Shown here one piece after another: positions 1 to 7,454 of a DNA stretch of 64,000 nt (the stretch's first letter is position 1; each line of letters begins with the position of its first letter). The DNA lies in NCBI RefSeq assembly GCF_000422645.1, contig NZ_AUGL01000008.1:158501-222500 (forward strand), written 5' to 3'. The notes under the pieces are model-generated. The model had not been told where the DNA came from, did no database searches, and worked only from the letters and a program-made list of their open reading frames with translations. The stretch is from Ferrimonas futtsuensis DSM 18154. GTDB lineage: Bacteria; Pseudomonadota; Gammaproteobacteria; Enterobacterales; Shewanellaceae. Made by a program: the position numbers and the translations under genes.

Positions 1-303
1 CTGGTGCTGCAGCCTGGCGCCGGCGCGGTGCACCCAACTGCCAAGGACAAGGTGAAGGTTCACTACCACGGTTCTCTGCTGGATGGCACGGTGTTTGACA
101 GCTCAGTGGATCGCGGCGAGCCCATCGAGTTCAAGCTGAACCAGGTGATCCCTGGCTGGACCGAGGGCGTGCAGCGCATGGTAGAGGGTGAGAAGACCCG
201 CCTGTTTATTCCTGCCCGCCTGGCCTATGGTAATCGCGGTGTGGGCAAGATCCCGCCAGGCTCTTTGCTGATCTTCGAAGTGGAGCTGCTGGCCATCAAC
301 TAA
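1..303 (+). CDS. FKBP-type peptidyl-prolyl cis-trans isomerase, C-terminal part
   Basis: This is the 3' end of a gene that begins before the window; the reading frame is open from base 1. The visible ~100 residues form an FKBP domain: [17 protein letters not shown] near the start, then [12 protein letters not shown], and a C-terminal [14 protein letters not shown] strand. FKBP proteins catalyse cis-trans isomerisation of X-Pro bonds during protein folding. Whether it is periplasmic (FkpA-like, with an N-terminal dimerisation domain) or cytoplasmic (FklB-like) cannot be told without the missing N-terminus. A strong terminator follows 23 bases after the stop codon. Confidence 0.93.
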   Translation: MVLQPGAGAVHPTAKDKVKVHYHGSLLDGTVFDSSVDRGEPIEFKLNQVIPGWTEGVQRMVEGEKTRLFIPARLAYGNRGVGKIPPGSLLIFEVELLAIN

Positions 304-326
304 GGCCAAAGTCTCCATCAAAAAGG

Positions 327-357
327 CGCCCCTGAACCTGAGTTCGGGGGCGTTTTG
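327..357 (+). terminator. Intrinsic terminator of the FKBP gene
   Basis: An 11-bp stem (cgcccctgaac at 327-337 pairing with gttcgggggcg at 342-352, one G:T pair) with a 4-base loop is followed by tttt. Most of this element recurs at 14061-14086. Confidence 0.85.
331..356 (+). repeat. Left copy of 26-bp direct repeat (terminator sequence)
   Basis: Bases 331-356 match 14061-14086 at 25 of 26 positions by my alignment (A versus G at the sixth base). The left copy is part of an intact terminator; in the right copy the pairing arm is degraded. The repeats bracket the cytochrome/regulator block, which suggests that the block was inserted next to, or duplicated with, the terminator. Confidence 0.75.
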
Positions 358-469
358 TTCCAGGGCTCCCAAGTTGGCAGGACCGCCTGCCTTCTCGGTT
401 TCGAAGGCGTGACTGGGCCTTACCCCCTGCTGCCGGTACCGGTTGTGTCAGCCGGTGAATCAGGCTGCT

Positions 470-1465
470 TTAGACGGGGCTGAAGAGGTGATTTTCGCCT
501 AGCGGCTTGCCTCCCGGGTTCATCCACCACTCCTTGTACTCCTTAAATGTCATGCCGCTGGCGTGTACGAACCTCTTTGTGACAGAGCTTTGGCTGCGTA
601 TTCCGAATTCGTGCATCACCGCCTTCACATTCCAGTTGTGCCGAACAACAGCCTGCTGCATCCTGGAAAAAATCGCCGCATTAACCATCTTAAGAGGGGT
701 TTCTCCCTGTTGTCGCAACACTATTTCCAGATGCCGACGTGAGCAACCCAGCATCAGGGACAACTGCTCTACATTGAGGCATTCGAAGGGCAGGGAGTTC
801 AGTGCTGCCTGAACCTGCCTGATTATGCCAATGCGCTTACCCAGGCAACCTGCGCCGGGCAGAGCCCTACTGCCGTCAGGGCCGTTGATAGTGAATTCGA
901 AGGCATCGCCGTCAAATTCCGCGTGTTGCAGGCAGGGCTTGTCTCCTCCATAAAACCTCCCTCCAAGTGGCAGCTTCAGTGTCATTGAACTTGGTTTCAG
1001 CCCGGCATAACGCATCATCAACTGCAGGAAGATGATCATGTTCAAGTCACTGTATTTACCCACCAGGTCCTTCCTTGCATGGGTGTGGGAGAGCTTCAGG
1101 GATGTGCCGTCGCAGGCAATGGATAGGTTGGGGTTGGCAATGGTTGAAGAGTAAACCAATAAGTATCGACACATTGAGGAGAGGGCAAGGTTATCTTGAC
1201 CGACAATATTGGGTAACACGGGGTGGGTTGAGGAGGCCATTCTGTGGAGGTGGTTCGTAAAAAACTTATCGTTGCCCGTTTCCTCCTCCATGACTTGAAA
1301 TATTCTGTTTGCGGTGAGTTTACCTATTGGCTCTAAGTCATGCAGTTGCAGAATATGATTATAAGGTTTAAGCCTGGATACCCCTATCTCTCTGCCCGAT
1401 TTCAACAGTGATTTTACGGAGATGGCTGGAGAGATTTCGTATTGCATTAGGCATCCATGGAGCAT
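470..1465 (-). CDS. AraC-family transcriptional regulator
   Basis: A 331-residue protein. The C-terminal ~95 residues form the two helix-turn-helix motifs of the AraC/XylS family: LNVEQLSLMLGCSRRHLEIVLRQ, then VKAVMHEFGIRSQSSVTKRF with the usual hydrophobic tail. The N-terminal ~220 residues would be the sensing or dimerisation region; no cupin signature is obvious and the ligand is unknown. The start is uncertain: ATG at 1465 or ATG at 1447, neither with a strong ribosome-binding site. It is transcribed in the same direction as the octaheme genes upstream but is separated from them by a terminator, so it is probably a separate unit. It may control the neighbouring cytochromes; this is inference. 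Confidence 0.88.
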   Translation of the reverse strand: MLHGCLMQYEISPAISVKSLLKSGREIGVSRLKPYNHILQLHDLEPIGKLTANRIFQVMEEETGNDKFFTNHLHRMASSTHPVLPNIVGQDNLALSSMCRYLLVYSSTIANPNLSIACDGTSLKLSHTHARKDLVGKYSDLNMIIFLQLMMRYAGLKPSSMTLKLPLGGRFYGGDKPCLQHAEFDGDAFEFTINGPDGSRALPGAGCLGKRIGIIRQVQAALNSLPFECLNVEQLSLMLGCSRRHLEIVLRQQGETPLKMVNAAIFSRMQQAVVRHNWNVKAVMHEFGIRSQSSVTKRFVHASGMTFKEYKEWWMNPGGKPLGENHLFSPV

Positions 1466-1614
1466 AAGCCGGAATATATCACCTGACTCTAGCTAAGGAG
1501 GTGGGGGTCACCAACTGTGACTTTACACAGACTTGTGGTCTTTATGTCCTGCATCACCGAAACAATCAACTGGCAACCATGTTTACCGCAGGTCTATTTG
1601 TAGCTATGGCACCG

Positions 1615-1645
1615 ATAGAAAAAGGCGCTTCATCGAAGCGCCTTA
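1615..1645 (-). terminator. Intrinsic terminator downstream of the first octaheme gene
   Basis: On the minus strand, aaggcgcttc and gaagcgcctt form a 10-bp stem around a 3-base loop (1622-1644), followed by tttttc. It lies 33 bases past the stop of the gene at 1679-3496 and separates it from the araC-type gene. Confidence 0.85.
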
Positions 1646-1678
1646 GAAAACTCAACTAGCGATAATTAGCTGCATCGA

Positions 1679-3496
1679 TTATTGAGTGCTTGCATCCAGG
1701 AATCTTTGGTAGCGCTTCTCACCTTCGATGAGCTTGTTACGTTCTTCATCACTGAATACGCCGGGAGTGGGGAACTCTGAGCTATGGCAGCTTGAACAGG
1801 CGTTAGGCATGATGTCGAATTGAGTGCATTGCTTCATGTTCGGCGGGTAGGCGAAGTTTTCATAGCAATTGCCCATAGCCTGGATGGTCTGCCAGGCCTT
1901 GGTCAGATCCTGCTCCTCATCTGCGCCCTCCTCGGTGAAGGGGAGAAGTGCATCATAAACGGCCAAAGAGTCGGTTGGCGAGTAGGCCTTGAATGAGTGG
2001 CTGCGAATATCATAACGACGTGAGCGCTCAAAACTGTGTTTGCTGAACGGCATGTGACAGTCGATGCATTCAACGCCCAGCATATCGTGGCTGGTCATCT
2101 TGTGAGCCGCATTGTCCTTATCCGTGTGACAGGAGCTGCACAACTGGTCACCCGGCAACTTGAGTTCCTGGGAGTGGGGGTTATGACACGAGCTGCAGGT
2201 CAGTCCGGCTTCACCGTGGGACGATGCCGCGATCTCCTCCGGATGGCTCTTGGAGCCGCGCTTATGGCCGTTACCGATCCAGTTCGCCCTTTCCATATAG
2301 GTGTAGAAGTCGGACAGGTTGTCGCCAACATTGAAATGCTCACCTTTCTCTTCCGGGTTCTCCTCATTGAACTTGTAGGGCAGCTCCAATGCATATGGGA
2401 TAGGCTTGTTGGCTGGCATGCCAGACTGGTGACAGTTGGAGCACTCTGAGCCCTTGTTGTCGCCGGTCAGGTCCGCTGGGTTAACAATGTCCTCTTTGTT
2501 CATAGAGCGGCTGTGCTTGGCTCCGGGGCCGTGGCACTTTTCACAGCCCGTTTCCCAGTGGGCGTCCCAGATATTGGACTCGGTGACCACAGGGAAGCCG
2601 ATAGGCAATTGCTGCCATTTATCAATTTCAAATGCAGTCAAGTGACACTCTGCGCATTTGTTCTCGTAGGAGGATATCGACCTGTACATGCTCCACGTGG
2701 GCTCGGCGATGAATGAACCATCCGGGTTATACCAGAAGTAGGATAGCCAGGTTGTCCATCGCTCGTTTTCGCCGACACCGGTGTCGGGCCAATACACCAA
2801 CGGCAGCACCTGCAGGGAGTTCTTCTCCTGGTCATAGCTGAAGAAATTGATTTGGGTGCGATAGCCTACGGCGTCAATTCTATAGGAGACCTCCTTAGTG
2901 GCATCCACACCGTCATGCAGAGTCACCCAGTATTCATCTCCTTTCATATAGGTGGTGTATTTATGCTGATAGTCGGCATAGACAACCCGGGGCGTATCCT
3001 CTGTGCCCCAGGGCGCGTCGATGGTATGGCCCTCTTCGGTGTAGAGTTTGCGCATCACGGTAGCATGCCGGGTATCTTTCCACTCGTCATACTGACGGCT
3101 GTGACAGGTGGCGCACTCCTTTGAGCCGACAAACTCTCCCCGGCTTAAGGGAGGCAGCTCAGTGTCTTTTTCGAGAACGTTGATGGTAATGGAGGAGCTG
3201 GCCTCCAGCGTACCGTCGGAGATTGTATAAGAGACGGAGATCTCGCCCGGTGGTTGATCTTCCCCGGCGGCATAGAGTACCTGATTGTCTTCGACGGTCA
3301 GGTTGCCGGCTTTAACGACGGTTAGTGTGTCGCCGTCCGGGTCGGTGTCGTTGGCTAGTACATCGATTGATACGGCCTCCCCCTGATAGAGGGTAACCTC
3401 ATCCGGGTTTGCTAAAGGGGCAGAGTTTTTTACCTCAACCGGGCTGTCATCACTGCCATTGCACCCAAAAAGCAATGGAATCAAAGCAGCACACAA
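1679..3496 (-). CDS. Octaheme c-type cytochrome lipoprotein, start codon out of frame
   Basis: The open frame is 605 codons from a TTG. It carries a lipobox-like LLFGC, a bacterial Ig/cadherin-like domain (residues ~25-110, with VLANDTDPDGD) and eight CxxCH heme motifs from about residue 128 to 590. It is probably a surface or periplasmic electron carrier anchored by lipid. The natural start, ATG ATG ATG AAA at 3521-3513 with aggaa just upstream, is in another frame: an A8 tract (3505-3512) shifts it by one base. With seven A's the protein would begin MMMKKINLLCAAL and be a normal 613-residue lipoprotein. The paralogue at 3929-5851 has seven A's at the matching place. So the gene is frameshifted, phase-variable, read by slippage, or affected by a sequencing error. 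Confidence 0.85.
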   Translation of the reverse strand: MCAALIPLLFGCNGSDDSPVEVKNSAPLANPDEVTLYQGEAVSIDVLANDTDPDGDTLTVVKAGNLTVEDNQVLYAAGEDQPPGEISVSYTISDGTLEASSSITINVLEKDTELPPLSRGEFVGSKECATCHSRQYDEWKDTRHATVMRKLYTEEGHTIDAPWGTEDTPRVVYADYQHKYTTYMKGDEYWVTLHDGVDATKEVSYRIDAVGYRTQINFFSYDQEKNSLQVLPLVYWPDTGVGENERWTTWLSYFWYNPDGSFIAEPTWSMYRSISSYENKCAECHLTAFEIDKWQQLPIGFPVVTESNIWDAHWETGCEKCHGPGAKHSRSMNKEDIVNPADLTGDNKGSECSNCHQSGMPANKPIPYALELPYKFNEENPEEKGEHFNVGDNLSDFYTYMERANWIGNGHKRGSKSHPEEIAASSHGEAGLTCSSCHNPHSQELKLPGDQLCSSCHTDKDNAAHKMTSHDMLGVECIDCHMPFSKHSFERSRRYDIRSHSFKAYSPTDSLAVYDALLPFTEEGADEEQDLTKAWQTIQAMGNCYENFAYPPNMKQCTQFDIMPNACSSCHSSEFPTPGVFSDEERNKLIEGEKRYQRFLDASTQ

Positions 3497-3504
3497 TAGG
3501 TTTA

Positions 3505-3512
3505 TTTTTTTT
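3505..3512 (-). repeat. A8 homopolymer in the signal-peptide region
   Basis: Eight A's on the minus strand immediately follow the triple ATG of the first octaheme gene. The gene is in frame only with seven. A tract of this kind is a classic site for replication or transcription slippage, and equally a classic place for an assembly error. Confidence 0.85.
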
Positions 3513-3521
3513 CATCATCAT

Positions 3522-3863
3522 TCCTGTGAAAATATTAAATGGCAATCTGCATGTCTGCAGTTTGCTATTACATTTTTCCGCTGGGTTGATTTGAAGGCAA
3601 ACGCAAAACTTTTCCGATTCGCGAACGGTGTGGCGTTGATCGCTTAACCAGTTCACAAATTTATGTTTGATTCGATAGTGAAAACAGTAGCGGATAAAAA
3701 GAGAGGTTTGGCATCTATATATAGTGTCTATTTTTATCCATTGGACGATGAGTTCAAGGTTAAAATGATTCACTTTTTGGCGAGGTTTTTGTGAATGTTC
3801 AGGCGTCATTTCGCTACTGAGATCTAAGCTTATGTCATTCAGATAGACAATGACGCCGAATAC
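3522..3863. other. Intergenic region between the two octaheme genes
   Basis: About 340 bases, A+T-rich, holding the upstream region of the first octaheme gene. No convincing gene, palindromic operator or CRP-like site was seen here; in particular the 15-bp TGGAGA-N3-TCTCCA palindrome is absent. Confidence 0.6.
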
Positions 3864-3893
3864 AAAAAAGGGCAGCGGCTGATGCCGCTGCCC
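3864..3893 (-). terminator. Intrinsic terminator of the second octaheme gene
   Basis: gggcagcggc (3870-3879) pairs with gccgctgccc (3884-3893) in a 10-bp stem with a 4-base loop; on the minus strand it is followed by a run of six T's. It lies 36 bases beyond the stop codon of the gene at 3929-5851. Confidence 0.9.
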
Positions 3894-3928
3894 TGAATTA
3901 CCCACTTTTAGGGTTAGGTAAGAAGGTG

Positions 3929-5851
3929 TTACTTCTGCTGGTCCAGGAAGCGCTGGTAGCGCTCTGTGCCTTCAACCAGTTTGGCGCGTTCGGTCTCGTC
4001 GAACACCCCAGGCTTGGGATATTCATCGTCGTGACAGTCGCTGCAGGCATTGGGCAGGACATCGAAGTAATCACACACCTGGCTCGGGCGGAAGATTCCG
4101 TCGCTGTAACACACTCCATTGGCGCCACCCATCATCTGGATGTAGTTCCACCAGTTGGTCATCACGGGATCGGTGCCTTCACCACGGGAGTAGGGGGCAA
4201 GGGCATCGAAGTTGGCCAGGGACTCGGCCGGGCTGATGGCATCGAAGCTGTGGTTGTCGTTGCTCCAGCGGTTGGCGACCGATTCGGTGGCGACGAAGTG
4301 ACAGTCGACGCAGGAGACACCCACCATGTCGTGGATTGGCAGGGTGTGGTTGGTGCCGCGGTCCTGGTGACATTGGGTGCACAGAGCATCTCCCTCTTTC
4401 TGCATGCCCATGGCGTGAGGGTCATGACAGGTCACGCAGTCGATCTGCATCTCGAAGTGCTTGGAGGTCATGTAGGTGGCCACCTGATTCTTCTGCCCCT
4501 TGGGGTAGTCGGTGCCAAGGAACACGTCCTGGGTATCCACTTCGGTAAACAGGCTCAGGTCATCGCCGGTTCGGTAGTGCTTTCCGGGGTTGGTGGTGAT
4601 GTTGCCATCTTCATCGAACTCAGGCAGGTAGGGCTGAGAGTAGTGGTAGATGTCCGGATGCTTGGCCATCTGGTGGCATTGGGCGCAGGAATCCACGGAT
4701 TGCTGGAAGCTCATCTTGCCCGGGTTGGTGATGTCGTCGCCCCTCATGCTGGTGGCGTGAATGGAGCCCTCGTTGTGGCAGCGTTCGCAACTAATGCCAT
4801 CCTCTACCGCATCGGAGTCTTTGGAGTTGGTGTGAGCAGCCAGCATGGTGTATTTTTCGCTGACGTCCCACCCCTCAACATTGCCGCCAGTGGTGTGACA
4901 GGTGAAGCACTGGTTGTCCCAGCTCATCTTCTTAAGTTCTTCACGCTGGTCGATGGGGCCAGCAGGCGGGAAGTATGACATAACCATCTCGCCGTCTTTG
5001 ACCAGGCTGCCGTCCTGGTTCCAGAAAATCCCGGTGGTGTAGAACGAAGTGAACCGGGCCACATCGCCTTTATTATACCAGGCAAAGGGCATCATCCGGC
5101 CATAACTGCTCTCCACGTTGGGATCGTTGTCGGAGGGGAAGTCGTAGCTGACGAACTGCTTGGAGACGGTGCTGGAGATGCCGTCGATACGGTACACCGC
5201 AGACTCGTCAGTATTGACGGCATCGTGCAGTTCGGCGTAGTACTTACCATCGGCCCCTTTATAGGTGGAGAACTCCATATTGGGTTTGCCATAAATGGTG
5301 TGACGCTTGGGGTCGGCCTCGGTGCCCCAATCCAGTTCCGGGATGATCGCCTCAATGGTCTTGTTTTCCTTGGTGTAGAGGCGACGGTAATCCTGGGCGT
5401 GCTTGGTCGGTTGCCAATCGTTGTAGTGGCTGGAGTGGCAGCTCTTACAGGTTTTGGCGGTAACGAAAGTGGCCTCGGTCGGCTCGATGACGCCATCCTC
5501 TACGGTGATGTAGACGGTTCCCTTGGTTTGGTTCTCACCGTCGGAGACGGTGTAGCTGAAGCTGGACTCGCCCAGGGGGGCATCGGCTGCGGCACTGAAA
5601 CTCAGTTTGCCATCTCCGGTGATGGTCAGATCGCTGGACACTATGGTCAGGGTGTCGCCATCGGCGTCGGTGTCGTTGGCCAGGGCATCGATCACCAGAG
5701 TGTCGCCACGGTTTATGGTGGCGTAATCGGGCTGGGTGACCGGAGCTCGGTTGTCAGGCAGTTGTATTATCTTGTTGTTGTCATCACTGCCACAGCCAAC
5801 CAGGCCCACTGACAGTGCCAGCATGAGGGGCGTAGTTTTTTTCATCATCAC
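3929..5851 (-). CDS. Octaheme c-type cytochrome lipoprotein
   Basis: A 640-residue paralogue of the protein at 1679-3496. It begins MMMKK with a short hydrophobic stretch and lipobox (VGLVGC, Cys about residue 20), so it is a predicted lipoprotein. Residues ~35-118 form an Ig/cadherin-like domain with ALANDTDADGD. Eight CxxCH motifs follow: CKSCH, CFTCH, CERCH, CAQCH, CVTCH, CTQCH, CVDCH and CSDCH. The spacing resembles the cytochrome c554/doubled-CxxCH families. The likely role is electron transfer at the periplasm or cell surface; the partner is unknown. The start may be GTG at 5851 or ATG at 5848, with aagga about 8-11 bases upstream. Its promoter region, shared with a divergent tetR-type gene, contains one copy of the 15-bp palindrome. 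Confidence 0.9.
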   Translation of the reverse strand: MMMKKTTPLMLALSVGLVGCGSDDNNKIIQLPDNRAPVTQPDYATINRGDTLVIDALANDTDADGDTLTIVSSDLTITGDGKLSFSAAADAPLGESSFSYTVSDGENQTKGTVYITVEDGVIEPTEATFVTAKTCKSCHSSHYNDWQPTKHAQDYRRLYTKENKTIEAIIPELDWGTEADPKRHTIYGKPNMEFSTYKGADGKYYAELHDAVNTDESAVYRIDGISSTVSKQFVSYDFPSDNDPNVESSYGRMMPFAWYNKGDVARFTSFYTTGIFWNQDGSLVKDGEMVMSYFPPAGPIDQREELKKMSWDNQCFTCHTTGGNVEGWDVSEKYTMLAAHTNSKDSDAVEDGISCERCHNEGSIHATSMRGDDITNPGKMSFQQSVDSCAQCHQMAKHPDIYHYSQPYLPEFDEDGNITTNPGKHYRTGDDLSLFTEVDTQDVFLGTDYPKGQKNQVATYMTSKHFEMQIDCVTCHDPHAMGMQKEGDALCTQCHQDRGTNHTLPIHDMVGVSCVDCHFVATESVANRWSNDNHSFDAISPAESLANFDALAPYSRGEGTDPVMTNWWNYIQMMGGANGVCYSDGIFRPSQVCDYFDVLPNACSDCHDDEYPKPGVFDETERAKLVEGTERYQRFLDQQK

Positions 5852-6297
5852 TTGGTTATCCTTTTTTGCGCATTTTTCTTTGCAAATAGATCGTATCGTG
5901 GAAAGGCACGGGCGCTGAGTGAGCGCGCTGACAGAGATTCATGGGTAGGGTGTCGCCTGGGTCGAGGCGTGACATTTCTTTTACAAATCTGCATCTGGAG
6001 CGAAACGGTTTCACTTTCAGGGTTTGAATAGGCCGGCTAGGTCACGGGCTGTAGGTCGTCGGTTGGCTACCGACGTCAAAAAGTGGAGAGGTTCTCCAAT
6101 CGGTTGGGAAGGGGCGTGGTTGTTAATAATCCTCTCTTAAAATCAATGTCTTCAGTATGTTGCTGCTATTTGCTGGTGATGCCGTTCGTGAGGTAAAGGG
6201 TGAAATTTTTAGATTCATCGACGCGGGTGAATTCGCCTTGCCAACGAATCGAATGTAGAGTCCACTGCCACAGAGTTATCAAGCTAAGGGGCCAGTA
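5852..6297. promoter_or_regulatory. Divergent promoter region, octaheme gene / tetR-type gene
   Basis: 446 bases without a gene. It holds the palindrome at 6084-6098 and a second imperfect dyad at about 5951-5975 (tgtcgcct pairing with aggcgtgaca apart from a two-base gap). I could not assign -35/-10 boxes with confidence. Confidence 0.6.
6084..6098. promoter_or_regulatory. 15-bp palindrome, putative TetR operator (copy A)
   Basis: TGGAGAGGTTCTCCA: perfect 6-bp inverted repeats with a 3-base spacer, between the divergent octaheme and tetR-type genes. Copies B (7138-7152) and C (13011-13025) have the same half-sites. Assignment to the TetR paralogues is inferred from their shared position and matching recognition-helix region. 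Confidence 0.7.
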
Positions 6298-7008
6298 ATG
6301 GAAAACGACAATGCTCGAAAGTTGAAAGTAGCTAAAACTGCATTAGGAATGATTCGGGAATGCGGTTACTTGCAGTTTACTATGAATGATCTTAGTAAGG
6401 CCGCGAATGTTTCTCCTGGTACATTATATCGAACTTTCCCATCTAAAGATGACCTGCTCGTTTATCTGTTCGGATCTGTTGTTGGATCCTTGAGAGCATC
6501 ATTAAGAATGTTTGATCGTATGGACCTCTCTGAAAGAGAAAAAGTGATTTGCCGAATCTGCTATCAGTATTATATTCGAAGCTATAACCCAGATCTTTCA
6601 TCCCTGGACTTGATCGGTACAAATTCTGCGATTTTTAACCAGGCATCTCAGGAAACCAGGAATCGATTCAAAGAGATTTTTTATGAGACAACTCAGTGGC
6701 AGGCCGCTAACTTCACCAATTTGGTTCTCACGGGGAAATTGATTTCGAGTGAAGAGGAGCTGAAAAAGACCATTAAACGGCTGATAGTAATTTCCAGAGG
6801 CGGAATGGTTATAGCAAATCATATATTTATTGAGAAAGAGATGTATCAGATAGAAGATCTGATGGAGTTTTGTGATTTGGTCCTGGAGCAGTTGACTTGG
6901 ATTGGGGACGAGGGACGATGTGATTTTAGACTTATTCTATTGGCGATGCGTACCGTTCGCGACAAGTCAGCATCTGGTCATTCATCTCAGTTTCCTTTTG
7001 CCAGTTAA
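6298..7008 (+). CDS. TetR/AcrR-family transcriptional regulator (paralogue 1)
   Basis: A 236-residue protein with an N-terminal TetR helix-turn-helix (residues ~9-55: FTMNDLSKAANVSPGTLYRTF, then SKDDLLVYLF) and an all-helical ligand-binding C-terminal region. It is closely similar along its whole length to the protein at 13190-13933; the stretch around the recognition helix is almost identical. The start ATG has aagggg 7 bases upstream. The gene is A+T-rich for this window: bases 6301-6360 have 23 G+C of 60 by my count. It stands between the second octaheme gene (divergent) and the first four-heme gene (same direction), with a palindrome on each side, so it probably represses these and itself. 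The ligand is unknown. Confidence 0.92.
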   Translation: MENDNARKLKVAKTALGMIRECGYLQFTMNDLSKAANVSPGTLYRTFPSKDDLLVYLFGSVVGSLRASLRMFDRMDLSEREKVICRICYQYYIRSYNPDLSSLDLIGTNSAIFNQASQETRNRFKEIFYETTQWQAANFTNLVLTGKLISSEEELKKTIKRLIVISRGGMVIANHIFIEKEMYQIEDLMEFCDLVLEQLTWIGDEGRCDFRLILLAMRTVRDKSASGHSSQFPFAS

Positions 7009-7454
7009 CGCTATTTATATAGTTATTTCATAGGGTTGTATTCGATTTTTGATTCTTCCAAATGGGACTTGTAATGATCGGCGGATTAATCTTTGGGCTC
7101 CCTCTGATTTTTGCTGGCTGTCTGATGATGAGTACGGTGGAGAAACTCTCCATTTCCCTGATCTCACTCGTGCGTTAGTGAGGTGTTGATCAATGAGGGG
7201 GAGCGAGAAAGTGAAAAAGTATTCTAGTTAGTGTGGCGGAAACGTTATCCCCTTAGAAAAAAGCATGAGGATAAGCGTTTTACACTTTTGGTGAGAAGCC
7301 TCTAGCGGTAAAAAACGTGGTCGAATTTACAATATTTGGTGCTGGTAGATACTGAGTCGCTCTAAGTTGACAGAGGCTCAGTCTATCGTTTTTCCCTAAG
7401 TTACATTGGATTCGCTTATATGCCTGTCCAGGGATTTGTAGTATCAAAATTTGG
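7009..7454. promoter_or_regulatory. Upstream region of the first four-heme cytochrome gene
   Basis: About 445 bases with no gene, containing palindrome copy B and a larger imperfect dyad at 7240-7280. The dyad has arms aaacgttatcc and ggataagcgttt around an 18-base centre. The dyad could be an operator or an RNA hairpin near the transcript start. Confidence 0.55.
7138..7152. promoter_or_regulatory. 15-bp palindrome, putative TetR operator (copy B)
   Basis: TGGAGAAACTCTCCA: the same 6-bp half-sites and 3-base spacer as copies A and C, lying 303 bases upstream of the first four-heme gene and 130 bases after the tetR-type gene. Confidence 0.7.

Noticed and set aside
1495..1603. aaggaggtg motif followed by a 28-codon GTG frame on the plus strand
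   Set aside because: The spacing to the GTG is about 15 bases, too long, and the peptide has no recognisable feature; probably chance.
3450..3905. 151-codon minus-strand frame ending with the MMMKK start region
   Set aside because: It is mostly intergenic sequence with no domain. Its 3' end only captures the start of the octaheme gene in the wrong frame because of the A8 tract.
3926..4978. 350-codon plus-strand frame opposite the second octaheme gene
   Set aside because: The opposite strand has eight heme motifs and a lipobox; this frame has no motif and a shadow composition.
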